Assembly (NCBI GenBank): GCA_937872385.1
Contig: CALMSO010000004.1
Span: forward strand, 36,810-100,809
Length of the DNA stretch: 64,000 nucleotides
Direction of reading: 5' to 3'
DNA from: an uncultured Saprospiraceae bacterium
Lineage (GTDB): Bacteria; Bacteroidota; Bacteroidia; Chitinophagales; Saprospiraceae
Made by a program: the position numbers and the translations under genes. Below the pieces are notes generated by a model. That model saw nothing but the letters and a program-made list of their open reading frames with translations. It made no database searches and had not been told where the DNA came from. Of the stretch, positions 45,105-53,950 are shown piece by piece. Positions within the stretch are counted from its first letter, which is position 1. Every line of letters begins with the position of its first letter.

Positions 45105-46109
45105 TTATTTAAACAAACTGTCGTAGCCGCTGCTGCTTTGCCCGCGTTTCTCTGGCTCGGCGGTGGGCGTATTAAGATCGAGGGTGCCGGAAGTACTGCG
45201 TTTGCCACTGTCGAGTAGCATCAGAGTGCTTTCCTTTTCCCATTGTTCGAGCATTTTTAGCCCATCTTCTTGATAGATACCTTCTTGCAAATCAACGGTT
45301 TGCATAAAATTAGCCGACATTTCCATAAAGCGTTCCATCTCGCCTACTTTGTTGGCCACATCTTCGGCAATAGACTCCATCGCCATATCAAACATGGCGC
45401 GCTGGTCGGGGTCGCCGCTGATAATGCTCATAGCCGAGCGCATCGCAGAGTGCGAAGCGCGGATAGCCTTGCGTTCTTGCTCTTTGAGGGCTACTTGATC
45501 TTTCGTATCTTCTAACAGAATCTCCGAATTTTGCTCCATTTTCGTCAGAATACGGTACAGCACTTCCATTTTATTGAGCAATTGCTGGTATTTCTGATTG
45601 CTTTCTTGTAGGCGAGCGGCCTTGCGCGAGGAGAGCATCACCTGATTGTCCATGCCTTTGTCGCGGGCGGCGGCGGCGAGCTTCATATTTTGCTCAATTT
45701 CAGCACTATTTTTTTCCATCAAGCTTTGCAACTGACGCATCTGACCCCGAATAGCCCCGATTTGTTTACGCATTTGCGCAAGGTTTTTTTGCAAATCTTC
45801 TACGTAGCTTTTCAGAATGCCAATGGGGTCCAATTGCACAAACCAACTCGTAATACTGCGCATCACGCTTTTGTACATGTACCACACGAGGTTGCGCATT
45901 TTGGGGTCGAGCACCATATACACCACCGCCCCCAGTGCTATGAGCAACAAGCTGAGATACAGTATATTAGAAGTCAGACTAATCAGCCAAGGTAGGTTGA
46001 GGTAGAGCAAATAGCCACCGCCCAGAATAAGCCCTGCCAAAACAATAGTGCCAGTGAGGCCTTCCGGGCGCTTCCAGAATGATTTTTGCTTGAATTCGGG
46101 ATTTTCCAT
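45105..46109 (-). CDS. Membrane-anchored PspA/IM30-like coiled-coil protein
   Basis: The 334-residue protein has two N-terminal transmembrane helices (about 19-37 and 48-67) and then a long coiled coil (~95-290) with YVEDLQKNLAQMRKQIGAIRGQMRQ (read in parts), SRKAARLQESNQKYQQLLNKM and a Lys/Gln-rich pattern like PspA/Vipp1. PspA itself is peripheral, so the membrane helices are unusual. A role in membrane maintenance is a guess from the helical domain. The C-terminal ~40 residues are Ser/Thr/Gly-rich and disordered. It converges with the M24 peptidase gene. Confidence 0.55.
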   Translation of the reverse strand: MENPEFKQKSFWKRPEGLTGTIVLAGLILGGGYLLYLNLPWLISLTSNILYLSLLLIALGAVVYMVLDPKMRNLVWYMYKSVMRSITSWFVQLDPIGILKSYVEDLQKNLAQMRKQIGAIRGQMRQLQSLMEKNSAEIEQNMKLAAAARDKGMDNQVMLSSRKAARLQESNQKYQQLLNKMEVLYRILTKMEQNSEILLEDTKDQVALKEQERKAIRASHSAMRSAMSIISGDPDQRAMFDMAMESIAEDVANKVGEMERFMEMSANFMQTVDLQEGIYQEDGLKMLEQWEKESTLMLLDSGKRSTSGTLDLNTPTAEPEKRGQSSSGYDSLFK

Positions 46110-46280
46110 TTTATTTGGATTATTAGTTTATTACAAAAAAATCGCCCTGCTCGGTTTGGCGTGGCAATCATTTGCAAATTAAACGAAAAAGCTGCTAAAA
46201 AGCACCGATTTTCTCGATAATTGCGCAGATAAATTAGATGTAGGCCGCCGTGAGCGGGTTTTGGGAGGGCGGCCGCCTGT

Positions 46281-46955
46281 TTATTTTTTTCCTGCTACCA
46301 AAATCAGCGATGCCGGCTGTCCGGTTTCTGGATGCAAGGGTTCTATCAAATTTTCAATGCGCAGCCCAGCGTTTTTCAACAAGCGAAGCCAGTCGCCGAG
46401 GGTGCGAAAGTACCAGTCGTAGGGCTGCACAAAGGCGCGTTTCATGCCGCTCCAGCTACCAGGCTGCCAGCCACTTTGGTAGGTCAGGCTACCAATGACA
46501 CTTAAAGGATGCAGCGTTTGAATGACTAAATAACCGCCCGGAGTTATGATATTTGGTAAATAATGGATTAATAAATCGGTCTCTTCTTGATCTATCAATG
46601 CAAAATTGATGACAATCAAATCAAAAGTTTGCGCACTAAAAACCGTTCCGGTAGCTATTTGGCGGTAGGTGGCCGTCAGAAAAGTCCCTGACCCTTTAGC
46701 CTGTGCATTCTCGATCAAAGCAGGAATGGCATCTACGCCAGTCACATCCAGGCCCTGCTCGTGGAGCGCCCGTGCGAGCCAGCCCTCGCCGCAGCCGATG
46801 TCGAGCACGGTGCGGGGCTGTAAGTCTGTAACCGCTGCCACGATAGCGCGATTAGTGATTAGTTTTCGAGACTCAATTTCTTGATTATCAATAGTTTGAA
46901 TCCAATTAGCAGCATTGGCTTGCCAAGAGTCGAGAATGGATTGAGCAGCAGACAT
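46281..46955 (-). CDS. Class I SAM-dependent methyltransferase
   Basis: The 224-residue protein has the Rossmann-type SAM motif VLDIGCGEGWLARAL (motif I), VTGVDAIPALIENA (acidic loop), FDLIVINFALID (motif II/III) and GGYLVIQTLHP. It belongs to the Methyltransf_11/23/25 group; the substrate is not readable, and UbiE/UbiG-like small-molecule methylation is as likely as others. It has a convincing upstream promoter and is divergent from mqnE, so a link to menaquinone synthesis is possible but unproven. Confidence 0.8.
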   Translation of the reverse strand: MSAAQSILDSWQANAANWIQTIDNQEIESRKLITNRAIVAAVTDLQPRTVLDIGCGEGWLARALHEQGLDVTGVDAIPALIENAQAKGSGTFLTATYRQIATGTVFSAQTFDLIVINFALIDQEETDLLIHYLPNIITPGGYLVIQTLHPLSVIGSLTYQSGWQPGSWSGMKRAFVQPYDWYFRTLGDWLRLLKNAGLRIENLIEPLHPETGQPASLILVAGKK

Positions 46956-47004
46956 AGGCGGTTGGAGTTTTAAAAACCACAGAAATCAGGGCACCATTTC
47001 TCGT

Positions 47005-47036
47005 CAAATGTAGCGCGAAAGGGCTATTTTTGCAAA
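47005..47036 (-). promoter_or_regulatory. Bacteroidota promoter for the methyltransferase gene
   Basis: On the minus strand TTTG (47033..47036) and TACATTTG (47005..47012) are separated by exactly 20 nt. The predicted start site is about 43 nt before the ATG at 46955. Confidence 0.7.
47025..47032 (+). promoter_or_regulatory. Possible -7 box for the mqnE operon
   Basis: TATTTTTG fits TAnnTTTG and overlaps the divergent promoter of the methyltransferase gene. The mqnE ATG is 76 nt downstream; no -33 element is clear. Confidence 0.35.
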
Positions 47037-47108
47037 TCTTTTACAATTATTGTCTTTCAGAAAAAACTGAAAGTTCCGAAAGTTTGTTATTTAGGTAAAA
47101 CGCTAAAA

Positions 47109-48305
47109 ATGCAACCACAACCAATATCCGTCCTACTCAACGATGTAAATTTACAGCCGGAGCTGCGCGCCATTGCTCAAAAAGTAATTGATAATGAGCG
47201 TATTACAGAAGCAGAAGGTTTATTATTGTACGAACAGGGTACCCCCGGCTACCTCGGCGCCTTAGCCAATCACATCCGCGAACGGCGGCATGGGCATCGC
47301 ACGTATTTCAATCGCAACTTCCATTTGGAGCCAACCAACGTGTGCATTTACACTTGCAAGTTTTGCTCGTACTCGCGCCTCATCAAGCAGCGCTCGGAGG
47401 GCTGGGAATATACAATGGAAGATATGATGCATATCATACGCCAATATGATGATCAGCCGGTCACGGAAGTGCATATCGTAGGGGGTGTCTTGCCGCAATA
47501 TGATTTACCATTTTACACCGAATTTTTTAGTAAAATAAAGCAGCATCGCCCGGATTTGCACGTCAAAGCGCTTACTCCAGTAGAGTATCATTATATTTTT
47601 AAAAAAGCGAAAGTAAGTTATGAAGAAGGGATGCGCCTAATTAAAGAATCGGGTGTGGACTCGATGCCGGGCGGCGGCGCGGAGATTTTTCATCCGGAAA
47701 TCCGCGAGCAAATTGCGGGCGATAAATGCACCGGCGAGCAGTGGCTACGCATTCACGAAATCTGGCATGAGCTGGGGATGCGCTCCAACGCGACCATGCT
47801 CTACGGGCACATCGAGCGCTACGAGCACCGCATTCACCATATGGAGCAACTGCGCCAATTGCAAGATAAAACTGCTGGTTTCCAGACATTTATACCTTTA
47901 AAATTTCGTAATCAGGACAATGAAATGTCGCACATCCCAGAGAGCAGCGTGATTGAAGACTTGCGCAATTATGCTATTGCCCGCATTTACTTAGACAATT
48001 TCGACCATATCAAAGCCTACTGGCCTATGATTGGGCGTAGTGTGGCGCAGCTTTCGCTGTCGTTTGGCGTGGATGATATAGACGGCACGATTGATGATAC
48101 CACCAAAATTTACTCGATGGCGGGTTCGGAAGAACAAAATCCGGCGCTCAGCACCCATGAGTTGGTCAATTTGATTCGCCGCGTGGGCCGGCAGCCCATC
48201 GAGCGCGATACTTTATACAATGTAATAACCGATTATACCGAGGTAGAATTTGAAGAAGACAAACAGTTTCGAGGATATTATGATTTGCCGGTAGTAAATG
48301 CATAA
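47109..48305 (+). CDS. mqnE: Aminofutalosine synthase MqnE (radical SAM)
   Basis: The 398-residue protein has the radical-SAM cluster motif Cys79-x3-Cys83-x2-Cys86 (NVCIYTCKFCSYSR). Downstream signatures favour MqnE over MqnC: KAKVSYEEGMRLIKESG, DSMPGGGAEIFHPEIREQI, RSNATMLYGHIERYEHR and TAGFQTFIPL. MqnE adds the enolpyruvyl-benzoate precursor to SAM to form aminofutalosine in the futalosine route to menaquinone. mqnA, which makes its precursor, lies two genes downstream on the same strand. Confidence 0.92.
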   Translation: MQPQPISVLLNDVNLQPELRAIAQKVIDNERITEAEGLLLYEQGTPGYLGALANHIRERRHGHRTYFNRNFHLEPTNVCIYTCKFCSYSRLIKQRSEGWEYTMEDMMHIIRQYDDQPVTEVHIVGGVLPQYDLPFYTEFFSKIKQHRPDLHVKALTPVEYHYIFKKAKVSYEEGMRLIKESGVDSMPGGGAEIFHPEIREQIAGDKCTGEQWLRIHEIWHELGMRSNATMLYGHIERYEHRIHHMEQLRQLQDKTAGFQTFIPLKFRNQDNEMSHIPESSVIEDLRNYAIARIYLDNFDHIKAYWPMIGRSVAQLSLSFGVDDIDGTIDDTTKIYSMAGSEEQNPALSTHELVNLIRRVGRQPIERDTLYNVITDYTEVEFEEDKQFRGYYDLPVVNA

Positions 48306-48366
48306 TATTTCCCAATATCATAATTTCCTAATATCCCAATTTCCCAATATCTAATATCCAATAAAA
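48306..48366 (+). repeat. Short degenerate repeat TTTCCCAATATC
   Basis: The mqnE-phosphatase spacer is made of degenerate copies of TTTCCCAATATC / TTCCTAATATC / ATCTAATATCC. The pattern resembles other word-repeat spacers of this genome but with a different word. Confidence 0.5.
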
Positions 48367-49023
48367 ATGTCTAATAAAAAATCAGTTTACATCGTTCGAC
48401 ATGGCGAAACGGACTTCAACCGGCAGGGCATCGTACAAGGTAGTGGCGTGGATTCGAGCCTGAACGAACTGGGGCGGCGACAAGCACGGGCTTTTTATGA
48501 ATTTTATAAAAACGAGCCTTTCGAAGCGGTGCTCACCTCGCGGCTGCGGCGCACGCACGAAACGATGTCGCATTTCATTGAAAGCGGCCTGCCTTGGGAG
48601 CAGTTTGAGGAAATTAATGAAATGAACTGGGGGCTGCACGAGGGAAAACCCGCCAATAAAGCGATGCAAGATGAATATAAAATTGTAAAAACAGCTTGGG
48701 GGCGCGGCGAATATGGTGCACGGCTGGGCGGCGGCGAAAGCGCGGCAGAATTGCAGGTGCGCTTGCATCGGTTTATTACACACTTGCGGCAGCGGCCGGA
48801 GCAACATTTACTTGTTTGTTCGCATGGGCGTACGATGTGCGCATTGGTGACGCTGTTACAAGAATTGCCACTAAAAGAAATGAATCGCTTTACGCATCAT
48901 AATACCGGCGTATGGAAAACGCAATATAATGGCGCATTATTTACTTTTGAATTAGAAAATGATACACGGCACCTCGAAATGGCTCAGGATAGTGAATTGC
49001 AGGTGATAAAAGAGAAGTGGTGA
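48367..49023 (+). CDS. Histidine phosphatase family protein
   Basis: The 218-residue protein carries the catalytic RHG motif IVRHGETDFNRQG, the second Arg region LTSRLRRTHET, Glu in EEINEMNWGLHEGK and the second His in LLVCSHGRTMCAL. It belongs to the phosphoglycerate mutase/histidine phosphatase branch; small phosphorylated metabolites such as alpha-ribazole phosphate or fructose bisphosphate are typical substrates and cannot be told apart here. It sits between mqnE and mqnA, and co-transcription is likely. Confidence 0.85.
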   Translation: MSNKKSVYIVRHGETDFNRQGIVQGSGVDSSLNELGRRQARAFYEFYKNEPFEAVLTSRLRRTHETMSHFIESGLPWEQFEEINEMNWGLHEGKPANKAMQDEYKIVKTAWGRGEYGARLGGGESAAELQVRLHRFITHLRQRPEQHLLVCSHGRTMCALVTLLQELPLKEMNRFTHHNTGVWKTQYNGALFTFELENDTRHLEMAQDSELQVIKEKW

Positions 49024-49059
49024 ATAGGTGATAGGTGAATAGCATTATAAAATTATAAC

Positions 49060-49878
49060 ATGGTAAATAAAAAATATAAGCTCACGGCGGTTAGTTATTT
49101 GAATACCAAGCCTTTGCTATACGGTATTTTCAAAAGTAAAATTGCCGAACGTATTGAATTACAGCTCAATATGCCCTCGGTATGTGCGCAAAAGCTACAA
49201 GAAGGCAGTGCGGACATTGGGCTGGTGCCAGTGGCCGTGATTCCGGAATTGGCAACGCCGCATATTATATCAGATTATTGCATTGGCACGGTGGGCGCGG
49301 TGCAAACGGTTTGTCTTTATGGCGAGACTCCTATAGAAAATTGGAATGCGTTGTACCTTGATTATCAATCTCGTACATCGGTAGAATTGACCAAAGTACT
49401 CTTGGGTGAATATTGGCAATTACATCCAACACTACTGAACGCTGAGCCAGGTTACGAATCAAAAATAGCGGGCCGTACCGGCGGATTGGTCATCGGCGAT
49501 CGCACCATCGGCATGAATACGCGCTATCCTTACGTTTATGATCTTGGCGATATTTGGATGCGACATACGGGGCTGCCTTTCGTGTTTGCTGCCTGGGTGA
49601 GCAATCGCCCATTGGATGCGGAGTTTATCGCTGAATTCAACGAAGCGCTGGCGCAGGGCATCGCCGCTATTCCCGAGTTAACATTTTTGCTGCCGGAGCA
49701 GCAGGCAGGCTTTGATTTGGAAACTTATTTCACTCGGCATATCAGTTATTATTTGGATAATGCAAAACGGCACGCCCTATCATTATTTCTATCAAAAATC
49801 AGCCCGGATGCACCGCCGCCAATATTACAATTCGATTCGTTGGTGCAGCATGAAAAAAACATGATATCGGTTTTATAA
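49060..49878 (+). CDS. mqnA: Chorismate dehydratase MqnA
   Basis: The 272-residue protein is a periplasmic-binding-like fold enzyme with the MqnA signatures VSYLNTKPLLYGI, MPSVCAQKLQEGSADIGLVPVAVIPEL (read in parts), VQTVCLYGE, YLDYQSRTSVELTKVLL and GDRTIGMNTRYPYVYDLGDIW in the centre. MqnA dehydrates chorismate to 3-enolpyruvylbenzoate, the first step of the futalosine route. There is no signal peptide, as expected for a cytosolic enzyme. It is followed by a full mosaic repeat element. Confidence 0.92.
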   Translation: MVNKKYKLTAVSYLNTKPLLYGIFKSKIAERIELQLNMPSVCAQKLQEGSADIGLVPVAVIPELATPHIISDYCIGTVGAVQTVCLYGETPIENWNALYLDYQSRTSVELTKVLLGEYWQLHPTLLNAEPGYESKIAGRTGGLVIGDRTIGMNTRYPYVYDLGDIWMRHTGLPFVFAAWVSNRPLDAEFIAEFNEALAQGIAAIPELTFLLPEQQAGFDLETYFTRHISYYLDNAKRHALSLFLSKISPDAPPPILQFDSLVQHEKNMISVL

Positions 49879-50110
49879 GTAATAGGGGAATGGGTTGAGA
49901 AGGGTTTAAAAGTTGAGGGGTTGAGAGGTTTAGAAGGTTTAGAAAGGTTTAGAAGGTTTAGAAAGGTGTAAAGGTTTAGAGGGGGGCGAACAGCGAAAAG
50001 CAAACAGCAAACAGCGAAAAGCAAACAGCAAACAGCAAATAGCAAATAGCAAACAGCGAACAGCAAACAGCACCTTCTTTAAACTGCAAAAGTTATTTAG
50101 AAGCCGCGAA
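49879..50110 (+). repeat. Mosaic intergenic element, full copy 4 (3' of mqnA)
   Basis: Order: head AATAGGGGAATGGG, many GGTTTAGAAGG/GGTTTAGAAAGG words (to ~49980), GGGGGGC, and twelve perfect heptamers RAANAGC (49988..50071). It lacks the CATCTAT block and the GTCCGGGT tail. It starts at the mqnA stop codon and converges on rlmN. Confidence 0.8.
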
Positions 50111-50138
50111 CCGCTATTTTACAAAGTGCACATCCGTA

Positions 50139-51188
50139 TTACTCCTTGTTGGCTAACTGCCCGCAGGCTGCATCAATATCCTTGCCTCGGCTGCGGCGCA
50201 CCGTCACCATGACGCCATGCTCGCGCAAATAACGAGCAAATTCGTCAATTTTATACGCTGCAGATTTCAGAAAAGGTGCCCCGTCAATGGGGTTGTATTC
50301 AATAATATTCACACGCACCGGGAAGCGCTTGCAGAGCTTGAGTAGCTTGCGTGCGTCCTCTATATCATCATTAAAATTTTGAAAAGCAATGTATTCATAA
50401 CTGATGCGGTTGCCGGTTATATTATAAAAATACTCCAGCGCTTCCATCAGCGCAGCGAGATCATTCTGCTCGTTGATGGGCATAATTTCATTGCGTTTGG
50501 CATCGTCGGCAGCGTGTAATGATAGCGCAAGATTGAATTTTACATCATCATCGGCTAATTTTTTAATCATTTTGGCAATACCCGCCGTACTGACGGTAAT
50601 ACGTTTCGGCGACATGCCCAGCCCCTCCGGCGAAGTGATATGCTCTATGCTTTCCAGCACATTTTTGTAAGCCAGTAGCGGCTCGCCCATGCCCATATAA
50701 ACGATATTGGTAAGTGGATGCCCAAATACCTCCAACGATTGTTGATTAACTAATACCACCTGATCGAAAATTTCGGCTGCGTCGAGATTGCGGATGCGCT
50801 TCATACGACCGGTGGCGCAAAACGAGCAGGTCAGGCTACAACCTATCTGACACGACACGCAAACCGTGTAGCGATTGTCTTCTGGCACGGGTATAAGCAC
50901 CGATTCTACTAAATGCCCATCGTGCAGGCGCCAGCGCGATTTGATGGTGCCATCGAAGCTATCTTGGCGTTTATCAAGTGTAATAGCTTGAATAACAAAG
51001 CTTTCTACGAGCTTTTGTCGTAGTACTTTCGATAGGTTGGTCATCGCCTCGAAGGAATGTGCGCCCTTTTGCCACAGCCATTCGTGCACCTGCTTCGCCC
51101 GGAAGCGCGGCTCGCCCCAAGCGGCAAAAACAGCTTCCAACTCTGCTTTGGATAACTGCCGAATATCTTTTTGTGTAATACCAATCAT
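50139..51188 (-). CDS. rlmN: Dual-specificity rRNA/tRNA adenine-C2 methyltransferase RlmN
   Basis: The 349-residue radical-SAM enzyme has Cys117-x3-Cys121-x2-Cys124 (CSLTCSFCATG), YMGMGEPLLAY, GLGMSPKRITVSTAG and ISYEYIAFQNFND. The methyl-carrying/resolving cysteine near the C-terminus is in AACGQL. RlmN methylates A2503 of 23S rRNA and A37 of some tRNAs in the cytosol, improving translational accuracy. Length and motifs are standard. A MITE-like element lies in its 5' spacer. Confidence 0.96.
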   Translation of the reverse strand: MIGITQKDIRQLSKAELEAVFAAWGEPRFRAKQVHEWLWQKGAHSFEAMTNLSKVLRQKLVESFVIQAITLDKRQDSFDGTIKSRWRLHDGHLVESVLIPVPEDNRYTVCVSCQIGCSLTCSFCATGRMKRIRNLDAAEIFDQVVLVNQQSLEVFGHPLTNIVYMGMGEPLLAYKNVLESIEHITSPEGLGMSPKRITVSTAGIAKMIKKLADDDVKFNLALSLHAADDAKRNEIMPINEQNDLAALMEALEYFYNITGNRISYEYIAFQNFNDDIEDARKLLKLCKRFPVRVNIIEYNPIDGAPFLKSAAYKIDEFARYLREHGVMVTVRRSRGKDIDAACGQLANKE

Positions 51189-51275
51189 TGTAAAATGTAA
51201 AATAGTAATAAATTTTATGAAACGAAAAATATAAATAATGAAGGGTTGTTATTTTAACAAAAAATACAAATCACT

Positions 51276-51453
51276 GATTAATGCGAATATCGGGTTCAAA
51301 TGATTAAAGCATCAGGCGTACGTAAAAACAAGCCCCAAGGGGGTGACATATTACACCAACACGGCATCACCCCTTTGGGGTTCAAACCTATTGATTATCA
51401 ATTAACTATAATTTTTTTACCCCTTCGGGGTTAACTCGATATTCGCATGATTA
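51276..51453. mobile_element. MITE-like element with 16-bp inverted ends and 5-bp target duplication
   Basis: ATGCGAATATCGGGTT (51281..51296) and AACTCGATATTCGCAT (51433..51448) are inverted copies with one mismatch. Both ends are flanked by the direct repeat GATTA (51276..51280 and 51449..51453). Inside are a 14-bp inverted repeat CCCCAAGGGGGTGA / TCACCCCTTTGGGG (51333..51346 / 51367..51380, one mismatch) and a small ACCCC-TTC-GGGGT hairpin (51419..51431). No coding capacity. The rest of the 51189..51573 spacer shows nothing else. Confidence 0.75.
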
Positions 51454-51573
51454 TCAATTTTATAAACATTTTACCAAATAACATTAACAAGTCATCCAAT
51501 AACAATATCCCATTACTTATTTATCAAAAAGCAAAGATACAACAAGCCCAGCGAAAAAGTTGCTTTTAAGGCT

Positions 51574-52500
51574 TTAGGTTGTTATTTGCCATAGCTTCAG
51601 GCTGCGGTCGTCGCTGGCAGAGAGCAAATACTGCTGGTGGGGCGTCCAGAGCAAGCGATTAACCGAATAGATATGCCCGCCATCGCGGACGGTTTCGAGC
51701 ACCTTGAGCAATTGAAAAGTACTGGCATCCCAGATTTTGATGGTCTTGTCGCGGCTGGCGGTAGCGAAGTAGCTCCCATCTGGTTGAAACACAATATCGT
51801 TGATAGTAAACCAATGCGCCGGCTGGTTAAAAACCGGCTGAAAATCCCGCGTTGTATCGCGGATGATGAGCTGTGCGTCGCGCCCACCGCTGAGCAAGTA
51901 ACGCCCGTTGGGGCTGTAGCGCACGGCGAAAACCGAGTTGGCATGCGCCTGTGCAAGGGTGCGCTTGAGGGCTAAAGAAGTGGCATCGAGCAGGTAAATA
52001 GCATTGTCGCTGGACCCAATGGCAATTTCGTTGCGCGGCGCGTTGAAATCCGCACTGCGCAAGCTCTGATTGCTGAGGTGTACGCTTTCTATTGAGCGCG
52101 CCTCGGCAGCGGCCCAACGGGTGATTTTTCCTTCGCCGCCGATGGTAAATACAGACTCCCCTACCCTAAAAACTGCAAATACTCCCTTGCCGTGATGGGC
52201 AATGTTTTTAGTTCGATCCGGAGCATCAAGGTCTATCCAATGTACACCGCCTTGCATACTTCCAGCTATAATTTTATGATAATCAGTTAGATACAATAAT
52301 GAAAAAATCTGTGTATCTATTTTAGCTACGAGGTGTCCGAGGTCGGGTGCGTCCAGGTCCCAGCGCACCACCCAGCCGTCGCCCGCTCCAGAAAAGCAAT
52401 ATCGGGGCGTATCGCTTAGCGCCAGCGCGAAAATGGACGCATTGTGCCCAGTGAGTTGGGCCACTTTTTTGGCGGATAAAGGAGAAAAAGTAGCGTGCAT
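51574..52500 (-). CDS. WD40-repeat protein
   Basis: I start at MHATFSPLSAKKV (ATG, 52500; 308 residues) rather than the TTG two codons earlier. About seven WD40 blades are visible, for example GHNASIFALALSDT, AHANSVFAVRYSPNGRYLLSGG, DIVFQPDGSYFATASRDKTIKIWD and a closing YLLSASDDRSLKLWQ (all read in parts). The protein is a single beta-propeller with no enzymatic domain and no signal peptide, so a cytosolic protein-interaction scaffold is likely. It is divergent from the phosphopantetheinyl transferase gene. Confidence 0.88.
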   Translation of the reverse strand: MHATFSPLSAKKVAQLTGHNASIFALALSDTPRYCFSGAGDGWVVRWDLDAPDLGHLVAKIDTQIFSLLYLTDYHKIIAGSMQGGVHWIDLDAPDRTKNIAHHGKGVFAVFRVGESVFTIGGEGKITRWAAAEARSIESVHLSNQSLRSADFNAPRNEIAIGSSDNAIYLLDATSLALKRTLAQAHANSVFAVRYSPNGRYLLSGGRDAQLIIRDTTRDFQPVFNQPAHWFTINDIVFQPDGSYFATASRDKTIKIWDASTFQLLKVLETVRDGGHIYSVNRLLWTPHQQYLLSASDDRSLKLWQITT

Positions 52501-52519
52501 GAACAAATCCAGTTATTTT

Positions 52520-52527
52520 TACCTTTG
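52520..52527 (+). promoter_or_regulatory. -7 box for the phosphopantetheinyl transferase gene
   Basis: TACCTTTG matches TAnnTTTG and lies 42 nt before the ATG at 52570. Because it is inside the longer open frame, it supports the downstream start. Confidence 0.5.
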
Positions 52528-52569
52528 CAAAACAGATACCGACCGGATTTGGTTGGCAGAACCAAGCGT

Positions 52570-53214
52570 ATGCCTTTATTTTATCAAATTAATCAGCCGC
52601 CGGATTTTGAATTAGCTATCTGGCACATTGCCGAGCCGGAAGCGTGGTTTTTGGAACGCCTGCACTTAAACGAAGCGGAGCACGCCCAGTTGTCGGTCAT
52701 CAAGGGGCATCGGCGCTTGGAGTGGCTGGCGGCGCGTTATTTACTTAGCCAAATGTTGGGTCGTACGGCTGGCGCTATGATTAAAGACGTGCATGGCAAG
52801 CCACATTTAGCGCATCTACCGCTGCATATTTCGCTGAGCCATTCGCACGGGCTGGCGGCGGTTATTATTGCCAAACACCCGGTGGGGGTGGATATTCAAA
52901 AATTGGTGATGAAAATCGAGCGTATTGCTCATCGGGTGCTGCGGCCGGAGGAGTTAGCCAGCTTGCAACCTGCGAGTCGGCTGGAGCATTTACATATTTA
53001 CTGGGGAGCAAAAGAATCTTTATATAAAGCCTATGGCCGGCGCGAACTTGATTTCACCCAACATATTCTTATTACACCTTTTACTTTTGATTTACAAAAT
53101 GGGCGCTGCTACGGGCAAGTAATAAAAGACGATTATCAGCAGTCATTTAGTTTATATTACCAACAAATAGCGGATTTTATTCTGGTATATGCTTTACAAC
53201 AAGTAAATAAGTAA
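52570..53214 (+). CDS. 4'-phosphopantetheinyl transferase (Sfp-type superfamily)
   Basis: The start MPLFYQINQPPDFELA (52570) gives 214 residues. The two family motifs are present: VGVDIQ (metal-binding Asp) at about residue 125 and YWGAKESLYKAYG (Glu and Lys) at about 165, with LPLHISLSHSHGLAAV before them. These enzymes attach the phosphopantetheine arm of CoA to a Ser of carrier proteins (acyl or peptidyl carrier). No carrier-protein or polyketide gene is nearby, so it may serve fatty-acid synthesis or clusters elsewhere. Confidence 0.88.
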   Translation: MPLFYQINQPPDFELAIWHIAEPEAWFLERLHLNEAEHAQLSVIKGHRRLEWLAARYLLSQMLGRTAGAMIKDVHGKPHLAHLPLHISLSHSHGLAAVIIAKHPVGVDIQKLVMKIERIAHRVLRPEELASLQPASRLEHLHIYWGAKESLYKAYGRRELDFTQHILITPFTFDLQNGRCYGQVIKDDYQQSFSLYYQQIADFILVYALQQVNK

Positions 53215-53310
53215 TGAGATTGTTAGTTAGAATAGCTTTTTCTGTTTGACAATCAGTTGTTTAGGTTTTTTTTAATTACATCAGGGCACTTAGTAAATAA
53301 AAGAGCTTAA

Positions 53311-53787
53311 TCACCGAAACACCTCACTCAGCGGCAGTTCTATGCCCAGCACCGTGTCTTTCAGCATATCTTCAGCAGTGAAAGTAGCGTACTGGTCGGC
53401 GGCAGAAAAAACATATACCGTTTTGAAAGGCGGAATAACCACCCAGCAGGAGCGCACACCATTGGCAAAGTACTGATTGGCTTTGTCCGACAATTCCATG
53501 ATACCCTGCGTAGCCGACAGAATTTCGATGACACCTAAAGGCGGTTGTGTGCTACGCACTTCATCGTGCCGAAAATCCATATCGAATGTGTTAAAAATTG
53601 CTATATCCGGAACGGATTTCCAACCTTCCAATTCGAGAGATAATTCTGACAGGAAACGATAGTTGGCTTCATAACGATTCCCTAAGTGGCGAACAAGGTT
53701 CGACTGAACGATAGCGTGTGCTAAGCTGGGCATAGGTTTTCCTCTTTCTAATTCGTAGGGACTGATTTCTTCAACGACCGGATTCAT
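53311..53787 (-). CDS. Uma2 family (DUF820) restriction-like nuclease
   Basis: I use MNPVVEEISPYELERG (53787, 158 residues), because a consensus promoter lies just upstream and inside the longer frame. Signatures of the Uma2 fold include SLAHAIVQSNL, FLSELSLELEGWKSVPDIAIF (read in parts; PD-type Asp), LGVIEILSATQ (E-x-x/S) and KANQYFANGVRSCWVV. The family has the PD-(D/E)XK fold and is predicted to be an endonuclease, commonly expanded in cyanobacteria and Bacteroidota; cleavage activity and biological role are largely untested. Confidence 0.82.
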   Translation of the reverse strand: MNPVVEEISPYELERGKPMPSLAHAIVQSNLVRHLGNRYEANYRFLSELSLELEGWKSVPDIAIFNTFDMDFRHDEVRSTQPPLGVIEILSATQGIMELSDKANQYFANGVRSCWVVIPPFKTVYVFSAADQYATFTAEDMLKDTVLGIELPLSEVFR

Positions 53788-53807
53788 AATGCTCAATTTT
53801 TTATGCT

Positions 53808-53838
53808 CAAAGATAAGAAAATTTGCGTTCAAAGGCAA
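53808..53838 (-). promoter_or_regulatory. Bacteroidota promoter for the Uma2 gene
   Basis: On the minus strand TTG (53836..53838) and TATCTTTG (53808..53815) are 20 nt apart. The ATG at 53787 lies 20 nt beyond the -7 box. Confidence 0.65.
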
Positions 53839-53950
53839 GCCTTGGCGCGGTCCAGTTTATAATTTACTGCCTCCACTTCTTTCGGACTACATCAAGGAAT
53901 ATTGTTAAATTTGTCGAATAATTATATCTTCCCGACCAAATTTATACTAC

